64,000 nucleotides of DNA from Endozoicomonas gorgoniicola (lineage in GTDB: Bacteria > Pseudomonadota > Gammaproteobacteria > Pseudomonadales > Endozoicomonadaceae). The stretch lies in contig NZ_JAPFCC010000001.1 of assembly GCF_025562715.2 (NCBI RefSeq), positions 4,887,501 to 4,951,500 on the forward strand, read 5' to 3'. This document shows positions 35,279 to 43,305 of the stretch, piece after piece. The notes below the pieces were generated by a model, which saw only the letters and a list, made by a program, of their open reading frames with translations, did no database searches and was not told the origin of the DNA. Numbering within the stretch: the stretch's first letter is position 1; each line of letters opens with the position of its first letter. Position numbers and translations under genes: made by a program.

Positions 35279-36504
35279 GATTCCTGCTCTCTTTTCCATT
35301 TGTGGTAGCCACGGGAAGCAACACTCAAAATTTTACGGGCCAATACTTTCTTGGAAGCTCTTGGGAGGGTTTTCTGCAAGCCTTCGGCCAGTATGGTGAC
35401 TTCATTCACGTCACTGGAAAAACCAATACTTTTATCGGAAACATCATTGGCGACAATCATGTTCATCCCTTTCTTCTGCATCTTGTTGGCCGCATACTCG
35501 ATGACATTGCGGGTTTCAGCAGCAAAGCCAATCACAAAAGGCGGATTGTCCAACGCGGCGACAGAAGCAGCGATATCCGGATTTCGCACCAGCTTGAGCT
35601 CCAGAATTTCTTCTGTATTGTTGGGATCTTTCTTGATCTTGTCTTTCAGGATCTCAACCGGACGATAATCGCTGACCGCTGCGCAACCGATAAAAATATC
35701 CACACCTTCAATATTCTCCTGAACCGCATCATGCATTTGCTGAGCGCTGATAACATCAATAGTCTTCACCCGGCCAGGCTTATCGATACTCACCGGACCA
35801 CTCACCAACGTCACTCTGGCACCTGCTTCTACTGCGGCTTCAGCAAGGGCATAAGCCATTTTTCCAGAGCTGTGATTAGAGATGAACCTGACCGGATCAA
35901 TATCTTCACGGGTTGGTCCCGCAGTGATCAATACATTCCGGCCAGTGAAAATATCGTGTTTAAACATTTCTGCGGTATGCAGGGTAATCAAATCAGGATC
36001 CAGCATACGCCCCGGGCCAACATCACCACAGGCCTGGCTACCGTCAGCAGGACCAAATATTTTCAGCCCTTTTTCAAACAGTTTTGCTACGTTCTCCTGA
36101 GTCGTGGCGTCGCGCCACATCCCCTGATTCATGGCTGGAGCCAGACAAATGGGCGCTCCCGTTGCCAGGCACAGGGTTGTTAACAGGTCATCAGCCTGAC
36201 CACCCGCAATGCGGGCAATAAAATCAGCTGTAGCAGGTGCAACAAGAACAATATCCGCCCACTTCGCCAGTTCAATATGCCCCATGCCAGCTTCTGCACG
36301 GGTATCCAGCAGATCAAGGTGTACCGGGTTGTGGGAAAGAGCCTGAAGCGTCAGTGGCGTGATGAACTCACAGGCTGCTTTTGTCATTACAACCCGTACA
36401 TCCGCCCCCAGCTTACAGAGCGATCGTATCAGTTCAGCACTTTTATAGGCAGCAATACCACCGGTCACGCCGAGGACGATCCGTTTATTGCATAAGCGTT
36501 GCAT
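35275..36504 (-). CDS. coaBC: bifunctional phosphopantothenoylcysteine synthetase/decarboxylase
   Basis: Two consecutive steps of coenzyme A synthesis. The N-terminal CoaC flavoprotein half has VTGGIAAYKSAELIR, APAMNQGMW and the active Cys in SQACGDVGPGRM; the CoaB half starts around residue 190 with VLITAGPTREDIDPVRFISN and ends with LNKMIVANDVS-like NMIVANDVSD. The start at MQRLCNKRIVLGVTGG was taken because longer forms add sequence not seen in the family. Length is 409. Four-base overlap with dut. Confidence 0.95.
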   Translation of the reverse strand: MQRLCNKRIVLGVTGGIAAYKSAELIRSLCKLGADVRVVMTKAACEFITPLTLQALSHNPVHLDLLDTRAEAGMGHIELAKWADIVLVAPATADFIARIAGGQADDLLTTLCLATGAPICLAPAMNQGMWRDATTQENVAKLFEKGLKIFGPADGSQACGDVGPGRMLDPDLITLHTAEMFKHDIFTGRNVLITAGPTREDIDPVRFISNHSSGKMAYALAEAAVEAGARVTLVSGPVSIDKPGRVKTIDVISAQQMHDAVQENIEGVDIFIGCAAVSDYRPVEILKDKIKKDPNNTEEILELKLVRNPDIAASVAALDNPPFVIGFAAETRNVIEYAANKMQKKGMNMIVANDVSDKSIGFSSDVNEVTILAEGLQKTLPRASKKVLARKILSVASRGYHKWKREQES

Positions 36505-36623
36505 GGAGGTTCCTGAAAAGTTAGTACAGAATTTTATCCGGGCTATTTTGTCTGAAATGGTTGAAAGATAACAGTCGTTATCCTGCTTTGTTATTTTGTC
36601 CATGCAGGCATTCTGTGCGATGA

Positions 36624-37598
36624 CTACAGTGCTTTTTCAGCCAGACTCAGTAAAGCCAGAGCATTGTTAACGGTTGTCGCCAGAATAGTGATGCTGCCTG
36701 TCTGTAAGGCACCAAAGGTAGCCAGAACTTTTGAGTTTTCACTGGCTATGCCTATCACTTCTGGCATCTGTTTTAATTCAGAGGTTGTCAGGCCAATGAT
36801 TCGACCTTTTATACTGGATTCAACGCAGCTGCCATCCAGCCGGAAGAAGTCGTAACCCATCATATCGCCCACTGCTCCCTGCTCCCGTCGTGCATTCACC
36901 AGGTCCTGAGCACTGAACCAGCCCAGATTTACCATATGACTGTTTTCGTTCAGATCGCCAATACCCACAATGCCAACATCTGCTTTGCGGGCTCGGTCCA
37001 GAGCCTGCTTGACGGTGTCATTCTGCTTCAGCTGTTCCACCAGTTTCGGGGAATCAACAAAAGCCGGGGCATAAAGAGTCTCGGAAACGCCGTCAAAGCA
37101 TTTAGCCAGCTTCCGGCAAATATGGTCAGCATTGATCTCGTCGCCTGCCGGATGCGTTCCTCCAATGGCTGACACGAAACGAACGTTACGGGGGTGAACA
37201 AATGTATTGGTTTCAGCAATGGCGGCAATATTTCTTCCCTGACCTACCGCAACGACATCACCATCTCGCAATGTATCCGACAGGTACTTGAGAACGACCC
37301 TCGCCACCTGCTTTCTCTGCTTTTCTTCCGAGGACTGGTCAATGGCGACAAGTGCCGTCTTTAATCCGAAGGCTTTCTGAAGTTGCTGTTCGAGGTTGGT
37401 GCTGTAAACCGGGTGATGCCTGATATTGATTTCAACAATGCCATGGTCCCGGGCTTTCTTCAGTAAGCGGCCGACTTTTATTCTTGATATTTTGTGCTCT
37501 CTGGCAATGTGATCCTGAGTCCAGCCTTCCTGATAATAGAGAATAGAAACCCTGGTCAGTAACTCCGTGTCAAACTCTGTGCAATCAATAGACTCCAT
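36624..37598 (-). CDS. SorC/DeoR-type sugar-binding transcriptional regulator
   Basis: Transcription factor that senses a phosphorylated sugar. The N-terminal helix-turn-helix is YYQEGWTQDHIAREHKISR followed by IKVGRLLKKARDHGIVEI; the C-terminal sugar-phosphate domain has GDVVAVGQGRNIAAIAE and FVSAIGGTHPAGDEINADH, where the Gly-rich loop holds phosphate. Length 324 is usual. It is divergent from the HPr-like gene, with repeated operator-like motifs in between, so it probably controls that gene and itself. It could also serve the fucose-type locus about 8 kb away, which has no regulator of its own. Confidence 0.85.
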   Translation of the reverse strand: MESIDCTEFDTELLTRVSILYYQEGWTQDHIAREHKISRIKVGRLLKKARDHGIVEINIRHHPVYSTNLEQQLQKAFGLKTALVAIDQSSEEKQRKQVARVVLKYLSDTLRDGDVVAVGQGRNIAAIAETNTFVHPRNVRFVSAIGGTHPAGDEINADHICRKLAKCFDGVSETLYAPAFVDSPKLVEQLKQNDTVKQALDRARKADVGIVGIGDLNENSHMVNLGWFSAQDLVNARREQGAVGDMMGYDFFRLDGSCVESSIKGRIIGLTTSELKQMPEVIGIASENSKVLATFGALQTGSITILATTVNNALALLSLAEKAL

Positions 37599-37938
37599 TT
37601 TTTCCTCATCATTTGCTGAGCGGCCACATTATGTTCAGCACAAGATCGAATGAACACCTTCTGACGATGTCAGGCACCGGATTATTGACTCAGATCAAAA
37701 TAATGCCCGATAAAATCGACAATCATATGAACATCGTCAGATCATATGATCTTGCTCAAAAAATAACTAAATAATGAATAGCTTTATCCAGCAATGGCTA
37801 AAAGTTGATCTGATATATTGATACAGCTGCATAAACGACAACCACAGCAGTAAAACATTTGACCAAAAACAGTTCTGTGTGTTTAAGGCCATTTTTATTT
37901 ATACAGGGAGAGAGAGCTATTCGCTTTCTGACAGGATT
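37599..37938. promoter_or_regulatory. SorC operator region with repeated half-sites
   Basis: ATCATATGA occurs at 37722-37730 and 37741-37749, a 19-base direct repeat. ACATCGTCAG (37731-37740) has a perfect inverted copy CTGACGATGT at 37661-37670. These sites lie between the regulator and the divergent HPr-like gene, as expected for SorC autoregulation. The rest of the 340 bases shows no gene. Confidence 0.5.
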
Positions 37939-38184
37939 ATGAAGACATTAACTATTAACTCAGGCACCGCACTCAACATCAAAAATCGCTATCACAAGTT
38001 TATGAAGGTCTGCGGCCTGTTCGACAGCAAAGTAGTGTTTGAAGCGAATAATACTGTGACTGATATCCACTCAGGCAGCGGGCTGATGAGTTCAATCAGA
38101 CGGGATGAAAGCATTACTCTGCGCATAACGGGCAAGGATGAATCTCAGGCGGCTATTTTAATCAAAGAGTGCATTGGTTACTGA
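37939..38184 (+). CDS. HPr-like protein lacking the phosphorylatable histidine, 81 aa
   Basis: The length, start (MKTLTINSGTALNIKNRYHK) and C-terminal half follow the HPr fold: FDSKVVFEANN corresponds to the second strand, SGSGLMSSIRRDESITLRITGK to the regulatory Ser46-like region, and DESQAAILIKECI to the last helix. The active-site loop, normally GIHARPA with His15, reads LNIKNRY here, so it cannot take phosphate from enzyme I in the usual way. A Ser is present near the regulatory site. ATG is preceded by AGGA. Likely a regulatory HPr paralogue similar in idea to Crh; the homology is by eye and should be treated as tentative. Confidence 0.5.
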   Translation: MKTLTINSGTALNIKNRYHKFMKVCGLFDSKVVFEANNTVTDIHSGSGLMSSIRRDESITLRITGKDESQAAILIKECIGY

Positions 38185-38203
38185 GAGAGAGGCTGTTTGG
38201 CAG

Positions 38204-38302
38204 GGCTAGTTCAGCTAAGCGCTAAAAACCATGCATGCAAAACCTTCGCGGGAATGGCGGTTGTATGGATATAAACGCTTGTCAGCACTAGCTGAACTTG
38301 CC
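38204..38302. repeat. 99-base inverted-repeat element
   Basis: GGCTAGTTCAGCTA (38204-38217) and TAGCTGAACTTGCC (38289-38302) are inverted copies with one mismatch, 71 bases apart, between the HPr-like and antitoxin genes. It looks like a small palindromic intergenic element; no coding function. Confidence 0.5.
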
Positions 38303-38351
38303 GACACGAGCGAATGCCGTGTTAACTCAGAAAGGGTAAGTCAGTTAACCG

Positions 38352-38681
38352 CTATTCCTTTAGCTGCAATGTACTGATGCCAAGGGCATTAGCAACCCGT
38401 TCAAGGGTCTTCGTTTGAGGTTTTGAATCAGACTTTTCAATCTGTGCCATTGCGCTCTGGCTGATCCCCAGCCGGTCAGCCAACTGTTCCTGACTCAGCT
38501 TTTTATGTTTACGCCATGCAGCAATCAGACTATGACCCTTTAGCTGAAAGCCTACGACTTCGTGAGGGAAGTAGACCTCGTTATTCTGCCCGGTCAGTTG
38601 CAGCCATTGGTCGTAAGGCACAACCGCAAAGGCAGGTTTACCGGAATGGGTAATGATTTGAACGTCAGTAGGTATGTTCAT
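38352..38681 (-). CDS. antitoxin with Phd-like N-terminus and XRE helix-turn-helix
   Basis: The C-terminal half is a Cro/CI-type helix-turn-helix (LSQEQLADRLGISQSAMAQIEK, split across residues 63-84) that would bind the operon operator. The N-terminal ~30 residues (IITHSGKPAFAVVPYDQWLQ) resemble the start of Phd/YefM antitoxins. It lies downstream of the toxin gene with a 17-base overlap, the HigBA-like order. Length is 109. Role: neutralise the adjacent RelE-like toxin and repress the pair. Confidence 0.82.
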   Translation of the reverse strand: MNIPTDVQIITHSGKPAFAVVPYDQWLQLTGQNNEVYFPHEVVGFQLKGHSLIAAWRKHKKLSQEQLADRLGISQSAMAQIEKSDSKPQTKTLERVANALGISTLQLKE

Positions 38682-38919
38682 TTCTGAGTTTTACCTCCTC
38701 GATGGTGACAATGCGTATGCCGCCGTCGAAATTAAAAAAGATTCTGTATCGACCCACCCTTAACCGGTAATCGTGCCGGTGGTTAGTCAGTTTTTTTATG
38801 TTTTGACACGCCGGGAAGTGTTCCAGAGCTGACGCTTCCCTGTAAACTTTGCTGGCATCCTGCCTTGGCAGCTTCAGAAGTTGTTTCCGGGCTTTATTAG
38901 ACCAGCTTATTGTATTCAT
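38665..38919 (-). CDS. RelE/ParE-family toxin
   Basis: An 84-residue toxin of the RelE/ParE fold, probably a ribosome-dependent mRNA interferase. WSNKARKQLLKLPRQDASKVYREA forms the two helices over residues 6-29, and HRHDYRLRVGRYRIFFNFDGG forms the beta-sheet with the basic surface (DYRLRVGRYRIFF); the conserved YRxRxGxYRxxF pattern is intact. It is the first gene of the pair and overlaps the antitoxin by 17 bases. An active toxin is therefore possible. Confidence 0.87.
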   Translation of the reverse strand: MNTISWSNKARKQLLKLPRQDASKVYREASALEHFPACQNIKKLTNHRHDYRLRVGRYRIFFNFDGGIRIVTIEEVKLRNEHTY

Positions 38920-39090
38920 ATCTTATAGTATAAGATAATTTATAAACTTTAATCGTTTTAACCAGCCCTCTCAATTGGGAGCTGACGCTCTTATTTGTCT
39001 CTGAAAAAAAACGGTCAAGTCACCTGGAATGGAATTTTCTCCTGTCTTCCCTGTCAGATATGAACACATTCATCTGAGAACCCGTTGTTC

Positions 39091-39780
39091 ATGCCTGACT
39101 CTCACAGCCAAGCCTCTCAGCCGCCCTCTGAGCGCCCCAGAGAGAAACTGTTAAACCATGGGGCTGAGTCCTTAAGTGACACTGAACTGCTCGCTATTCT
39201 GCTCAGAACGGGCTCTAAGGGTGTGGGAGTGATCGAGCTGTCCCGAACGCTGATTCATCATTTTGGCTCACTGGATGGGCTGCTGAGCGCCAGACCAGCC
39301 CAGCTCAAACGTTTTAAAGGGCTTGGACAGGCCAAAATCGCTGAATTGCAGGCGATTCTGGCCATCTGTCAGCGTGTACTGGAACACCGGGTAAAGGAGG
39401 GCGATGCACTGACCAGCCCCGACAGCACCCGGCAATATTTGCAAATGCATTTCAGAGGCCAGACCAGCGAGCAGTTTGCCTGTCTGTTTCTGGATACACG
39501 CCATCGGGTGATTGTGCTGGAAACACTGTTTTACGGCACTATAAACTCTGCAGCAGTTTACCCTCGGGAGATTCTGAAGCGGGCTCTGGCGTTAAATGCC
39601 AGTGCGGTTATTCTCAGCCATAATCATCCCAGCGGCGACCCGGAACCCAGCCAGGCTGATATTCGTATTACCCGGATCATCAAACAGGCATTAGAACTGA
39701 TTGACATTAAATGTCTGGATCATATGATTGTCGGCCGGGGTCAGATTGTGTCCCTGGCTGAAAGAGGTTTGCTGAATTAA
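39091..39780 (+). CDS. radC: RadC/UPF0758 family JAB-domain protein
   Basis: Function uncertain despite its name. An N-terminal helix-hairpin-helix region (FKGLGQAKIAELQAIL) precedes the MPN/JAB metalloprotease-like core with the zinc motif LSHNHPSGDPEPSQAD (HxH..D). SDTELLAILLRTGSKG near residues 28-43 is typical. I take ATG at 39091 rather than an in-frame TTG two codons earlier. Length is 229. In related genomes it lies next to coaBC and rpmB; here accessory genes separate it from coaBC. Confidence 0.93.
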   Translation: MPDSHSQASQPPSERPREKLLNHGAESLSDTELLAILLRTGSKGVGVIELSRTLIHHFGSLDGLLSARPAQLKRFKGLGQAKIAELQAILAICQRVLEHRVKEGDALTSPDSTRQYLQMHFRGQTSEQFACLFLDTRHRVIVLETLFYGTINSAAVYPREILKRALALNASAVILSHNHPSGDPEPSQADIRITRIIKQALELIDIKCLDHMIVGRGQIVSLAERGLLN

Positions 39781-40117
39781 GTCAACCGTACAATAAATCC
39801 CCTGCTGATGGCCTCAATGTCTTGCGAGACCAGCATTTCACAAGGGGTTGTAGGTAGAAGTTCGCCCGGTGCCAACTTGCGATTAAGGCTTGACTCTGGT
39901 ATAAAGCCCGATCTTTGTTTGAGGGTAACTGCTGAGAGCTCTGGCTCATGATTTAATAAGGAAATGCGGTTTTATAGCTTAATAAAGAGCTTAATAAAGC
40001 GTATTTTCTGGCTCATGGCTGTTTGGGCTGGAATAAGCAGACTCTGGAATTCAGTTTAGTTTTCCGGCCTGATGGCTGGATCATTGTTTAGACAGATAGC
40101 TTTGAGAGGCCATCATA
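39781..40117. other. radC-rpmB intergenic region with repeats
   Basis: 337 bases with no gene. It holds a 12-base tandem repeat AGCTTAATAAAG (39976-39999), a copy of the dispersed GCTCATGGCTGTTT repeat (40003-40033) and the promoter of rpmB-rpmG. A partial copy of the dispersed repeat (GGCTCATG) lies near 39944. Confidence 0.5.
40003..40033 (+). repeat. dispersed intergenic repeat, copy 4
   Basis: ATTTTCTGGCTCATGGCTGT then TTGGGCTGGAA; same core as the copies at 8877 and 22312. Confidence 0.55.
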
Positions 40118-40354
40118 ATGTCCAAAGTTTGTCAGGTTACCGGCAAGCGCCCGGTTACTGGGAACAACGTATCCCACGCGCAAAACAAAACTCGTCGTCG
40201 CTTCGTGCCTAACCTGCACTCCAAGCGCTTCTGGGTTGAGAGCGAAAATCGCTTTGTACGCCTGCGTGTTTCCTCCAAAGGCATGCGCATCATCGACAAG
40301 AAAGGCATCGACGCTGTTCTGGCTGACATGCGCGCCAACGGTCAAAAAATCTAA
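40118..40354 (+). CDS. rpmB: 50S ribosomal protein L28
   Basis: Large-subunit protein. MSKVCQVTGKRPVTGNNVSH and the following KTRRRFVPNLHSKRFW are diagnostic; length 78 is exact for the family. There is no CxxC zinc pair, only one Cys. Followed by rpmG after 20 bases, the universal pair. Confidence 0.98.
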   Translation: MSKVCQVTGKRPVTGNNVSHAQNKTRRRFVPNLHSKRFWVESENRFVRLRVSSKGMRIIDKKGIDAVLADMRANGQKI

Positions 40355-40374
40355 GACAGCGGGAGCAATAAGTC

Positions 40375-40542
40375 ATGGCAAAAGGTATTCGCGAGAAGAT
40401 TAAGCTGGTTTCTACGGCTGGTACTGGTCACTACTACACCACCAACAAGAACAAGCGTAACACTCCAGACAAGCTCGTATTCAAGAAATACGATCCTGTT
40501 GTGCGCAAGCACGTCGAGTACAAGGAACACAAGATCAAGTAA
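40375..40542 (+). CDS. rpmG: 50S ribosomal protein L33
   Basis: 55-residue ribosomal protein beginning MAKGIREKIKLVSTAGTGHY and ending HVEYKEHKIK. Zinc-binding cysteines are absent, so it is the zinc-free form. GGGAGC precedes the ATG. It is the second gene of the rpmBG operon. Confidence 0.97.
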   Translation: MAKGIREKIKLVSTAGTGHYYTTNKNKRNTPDKLVFKKYDPVVRKHVEYKEHKIK

Positions 40543-40558
40543 GATCGACGGTTTCTCA

Positions 40559-40597
40559 AAAAAACCAGACCCGATTCAATCCGGTCTGGTTTTTTTT
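40559..40597 (+). terminator. rho-independent terminator of rpmBG
   Basis: Stem AAACCAGACC / GGTCTGGTTT around ATTCAATCC-type loop, ending in eight T, 16 bases after the rpmG stop. Confidence 0.9.
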
Positions 40598-40749
40598 GTG
40601 CCTGTAAATTTTTCAGAAAAAATGCATAACTATTCAATTGATTTATTGAAATATGTAATCGTTTTCAGTAAAACTCCCTCTCGACCAGCGCAGACGAATT
40701 ATTCATGATAAGTGCGCCGAACCCCATCAGTAAGAGCTTTTGACTGATT

Positions 40750-41073
40750 ATGATGTACCACAACACGTTATCCGAAACCGCCTCTGAAGTTGTCGCTGAA
40801 AAAGCTTTCGACCAGATTGAGGCGTTAAGCGAAACCTTTACGACACACGAAGCATCGGAAGCCAGTGAACTGGCTGTTCAGGTTTATCTGGATAAAGGGG
40901 CATCGGCAGAGTTTCAGCAGAAGGGTGGCAAAATTGTTGTGACAGCGGATCGGACTCCGGCAGGACCAATGGCAAGAGTGCTGGTAAAAGAAGGCACCGT
41001 ATCCTGGCGCAGGGTTAACGTTCATATCCGCCTGAAAGACGACACACGCCTTATGCAAACCTTCGAGGTCTAA
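40750..41073 (+). CDS. hypothetical protein, 107 aa
   Basis: Not recognised. The N-terminal half is acidic and helical (ETASEVVAEKAFDQIEALSE), the C-terminal half beta-rich with GGKIVVTADRTPAGPMARVL. Two Met codons start it (40750 and 40753). No signal peptide or membrane helix. It lies alone between rpmG and trhP and is followed by a hairpin; codon use looks like that of its neighbours, so it is probably a real native gene. Confidence 0.6.
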   Translation: MMYHNTLSETASEVVAEKAFDQIEALSETFTTHEASEASELAVQVYLDKGASAEFQQKGGKIVVTADRTPAGPMARVLVKEGTVSWRRVNVHIRLKDDTRLMQTFEV

Positions 41074-41086
41074 CCCATTGTCTCTG

Positions 41087-41125
41087 TCAGGTAGCTAACC
41101 TTATGGCTATCTGACGGCTACCTGA
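41087..41125 (+). terminator. hairpin after the 107-residue protein
   Basis: TCAGGTAGC (41087-41095) and GCTACCTGA (41117-41125) form a perfect 9-bp stem 13 bases after the stop; no strong T-run. Confidence 0.45.
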
Positions 41126-41211
41126 AGTTGTTTGCAAAACTGCTTATTTCCTCAAACCCTGCCACTGATATAATGCGCCCCCTGTCCTGCAAACAGAGCA
41201 TAATCAGATCG

Positions 41212-42534
41212 ATGAAACCTGAACTCCTTTCCCCCGCTGGCACCCTGAAAAACATGCGTTACGCCTTTGCTTACGGTGCCGACGCTGTATACGCTGGCCA
41301 GCCTCGCTACAGCCTGCGTGTTCGCAACAACGACTTTAAGCTGGAAAACCTTGAGAACGGCATTAACGAAGCTCACGCCCGGGGCAAGAAGTTCTATCTC
41401 GCCAGCAATCTCGCGCCCCACAACAGCAAGGTAAAAACCTTTCTGAAGCATATGGAGCCGGTGATCGCGATGAAGCCGGACGCTCTGATTATGTCAGACC
41501 CTGGTCTGATCATGATGGTGCGTGAAACCTGGCCGGATATGCCAGTGCATCTGTCGGTACAGGCCAACGTCGTTAACTTTGCCACCGTCAAGTTCTGGGC
41601 GAAGCAGGGGGTTGAGCGCATCATCCTGTCCCGCGAACTGTCTCTGGATGAGATTCAGGAAATTCGTGAAGAAGCGCCGGAGATGGAAATCGAAGTGTTT
41701 GTCCATGGCTCCCTGTGTATTGCTTACTCAGGCCGCTGCCTGTTGTCTGGTTATATCAACAAACGTGACCCCAACCAGGGTACCTGCACCAATGCCTGCC
41801 GCTGGGAGTATCAGCCCCATGCTGCAACAGAAAGCTACACGGGTGAGGTAGTGCCACTGGCAAAGCCTGAAATGGTTCAACCCACTCTGGGGCAGGGCGC
41901 ACCAACAGACCAGATTGTGCTTTTGCAGGAAAAAGGTCGCCCTGAGCAATACATGCCTGCTTTTGAAGATGAGCATGGCACCTACATCATGAACTCCAAA
42001 GACCTGCGAGCTGTACAGCACGTCCACCGCCTGACCGATATGGGAATTCACTCCCTGAAAATTGAGGGGCGCACCAAGTCATTCTACTACGTGGCTCGTA
42101 CTGCACAGGTTTACCGGAAAACGATCGACGATGCCGCCGCAGGTCGCCCGTTTGACAGGAGTGCAATGGATACGCTGGAAAATCTGGCTAATCGCGGCTT
42201 TACCGAAGGTTTCTATCGCCGCCATGTTCACGACGAATACCAGAACTATGAGACCGGCAACTCCCGTGGGAACAAACAGCAATTTGTCGGGGACATCCTC
42301 GACTTCGACGGACAACAAGCCACTATCGACGTGAAGAACCGCTTCGAAACCGGTGACACCATGGAGTTGATGACACCAAAGGGAAATATTGCCTTCACCC
42401 TGGATAACATCGAAAACAAACACGGTGAATCTGTTTCTGTGGCTCCTGGCTCCGGTCATAAGGTGAAAATTCCGGTACCGGAAGGTGTTCAGCCAGACGA
42501 GATGTCTCTGCTGGTACGTAATCTCCCGCAGTAA
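41212..42534 (+). CDS. trhP: tRNA uridine-34 hydroxylation protein (U32 family, TrhP/YegQ)
   Basis: Forms 5-hydroxyuridine at the wobble position of tRNA, using prephenate-derived chemistry in E. coli. MKPELLSPAGTLKNMRYAFA starts the protein; FVHGSLCIAYSGRCLLSGY and GTCTNACRWEY carry the conserved cysteines for an iron-sulfur cluster. The C-terminal part has the U32-associated domain (FRGDI-like VGDILDFDGQQATIDV). Length 440 is close to E. coli YegQ (453). An in-frame start 84 bases upstream was rejected, as it extends before the family start. Confidence 0.9.
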   Translation: MKPELLSPAGTLKNMRYAFAYGADAVYAGQPRYSLRVRNNDFKLENLENGINEAHARGKKFYLASNLAPHNSKVKTFLKHMEPVIAMKPDALIMSDPGLIMMVRETWPDMPVHLSVQANVVNFATVKFWAKQGVERIILSRELSLDEIQEIREEAPEMEIEVFVHGSLCIAYSGRCLLSGYINKRDPNQGTCTNACRWEYQPHAATESYTGEVVPLAKPEMVQPTLGQGAPTDQIVLLQEKGRPEQYMPAFEDEHGTYIMNSKDLRAVQHVHRLTDMGIHSLKIEGRTKSFYYVARTAQVYRKTIDDAAAGRPFDRSAMDTLENLANRGFTEGFYRRHVHDEYQNYETGNSRGNKQQFVGDILDFDGQQATIDVKNRFETGDTMELMTPKGNIAFTLDNIENKHGESVSVAPGSGHKVKIPVPEGVQPDEMSLLVRNLPQ

Positions 42535-42637
42535 CTATTTGAAGCAGCTGTCAGAAGTCACTATCAGAAGCAACTGTCAGCAGTTGCCTTAACCATTGAA
42601 GGCTCATTTGGCCGTGTCGTCGGTCGATAGAGCCTTC

Positions 42638-43300
42638 ATGGATTTCAAAACCTTTACCAAACTATTCTCCGGCTCACCGTTCAAGCCGTTGCTCCAGCAT
42701 CGCGAATTAATACTGGATGCACTGTTACATCTAAACCAGCAGTTTCACAACCTGAACTCCGACCAATCATTTAATGCTCATTCTTCTAAGTGGATAAAGG
42801 CTTTTCCCGGTCAGCTCGAAAAGCTGGAACATGAAACACTACAGCGTCTCCATCAGCCATTCATCACCTCTCAGCCCAAAGACGTGGTGATTAACACACT
42901 ACAAATACAGAGCGCTCTCGCCCATGAAATTTGTCGTCTGTCAGAGCGACTGGGTTACCGGCCTCTTAACCTGCCATCGGAGTTGATAGTACCCATAAAT
43001 GTGCTGGCCCGTCAGTTTGGTCAAACGACCTGTCAACTCAGGCAGGGCATCGACGAGCTTGAGCAGTTAAGTGCCAGCGGATACAGAAAACGGCACAAGA
43101 GTTCTCTGCACAGGTTAAGAAAGCAGCTGGCACTCTACACTGACGAACTTAGAGACACCAGTCAGGAAATCAGGCTCCACGCCTGCCAGCTTGAACGTCA
43201 CATCGACCCGGTTGATGTGGCGCTCTTATTTTTAATCCTTGATAGCATCAGTGATTTAGCGTTGTGGATGCGCTCCCTGATCGTGCATCTTCAAAACTGA
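42638..43300 (+). CDS. DUF47/TIGR00153 family protein (PhoU-like)
   Basis: All-helical PhoU-like protein, usually an accessory of Pit phosphate transporters. FSGSPFKPLLQHRELILDAL matches the family start (FxxSPxKPLxxH), and the end HIDPVDVALLFLILDSISDLAL matches LNPVDVMFLYKTIEWVGGLAD. Length is 220. The middle is diverged. No pit gene is adjacent; the nearest phosphate transporter is the Na/Pi protein at 46.3 kb. The ATG at 42638 is chosen over a TTG 42 bases upstream. Confidence 0.75.
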   Translation: MDFKTFTKLFSGSPFKPLLQHRELILDALLHLNQQFHNLNSDQSFNAHSSKWIKAFPGQLEKLEHETLQRLHQPFITSQPKDVVINTLQIQSALAHEICRLSERLGYRPLNLPSELIVPINVLARQFGQTTCQLRQGIDELEQLSASGYRKRHKSSLHRLRKQLALYTDELRDTSQEIRLHACQLERHIDPVDVALLFLILDSISDLALWMRSLIVHLQN

Positions 43301-43305
43301 TCCAC

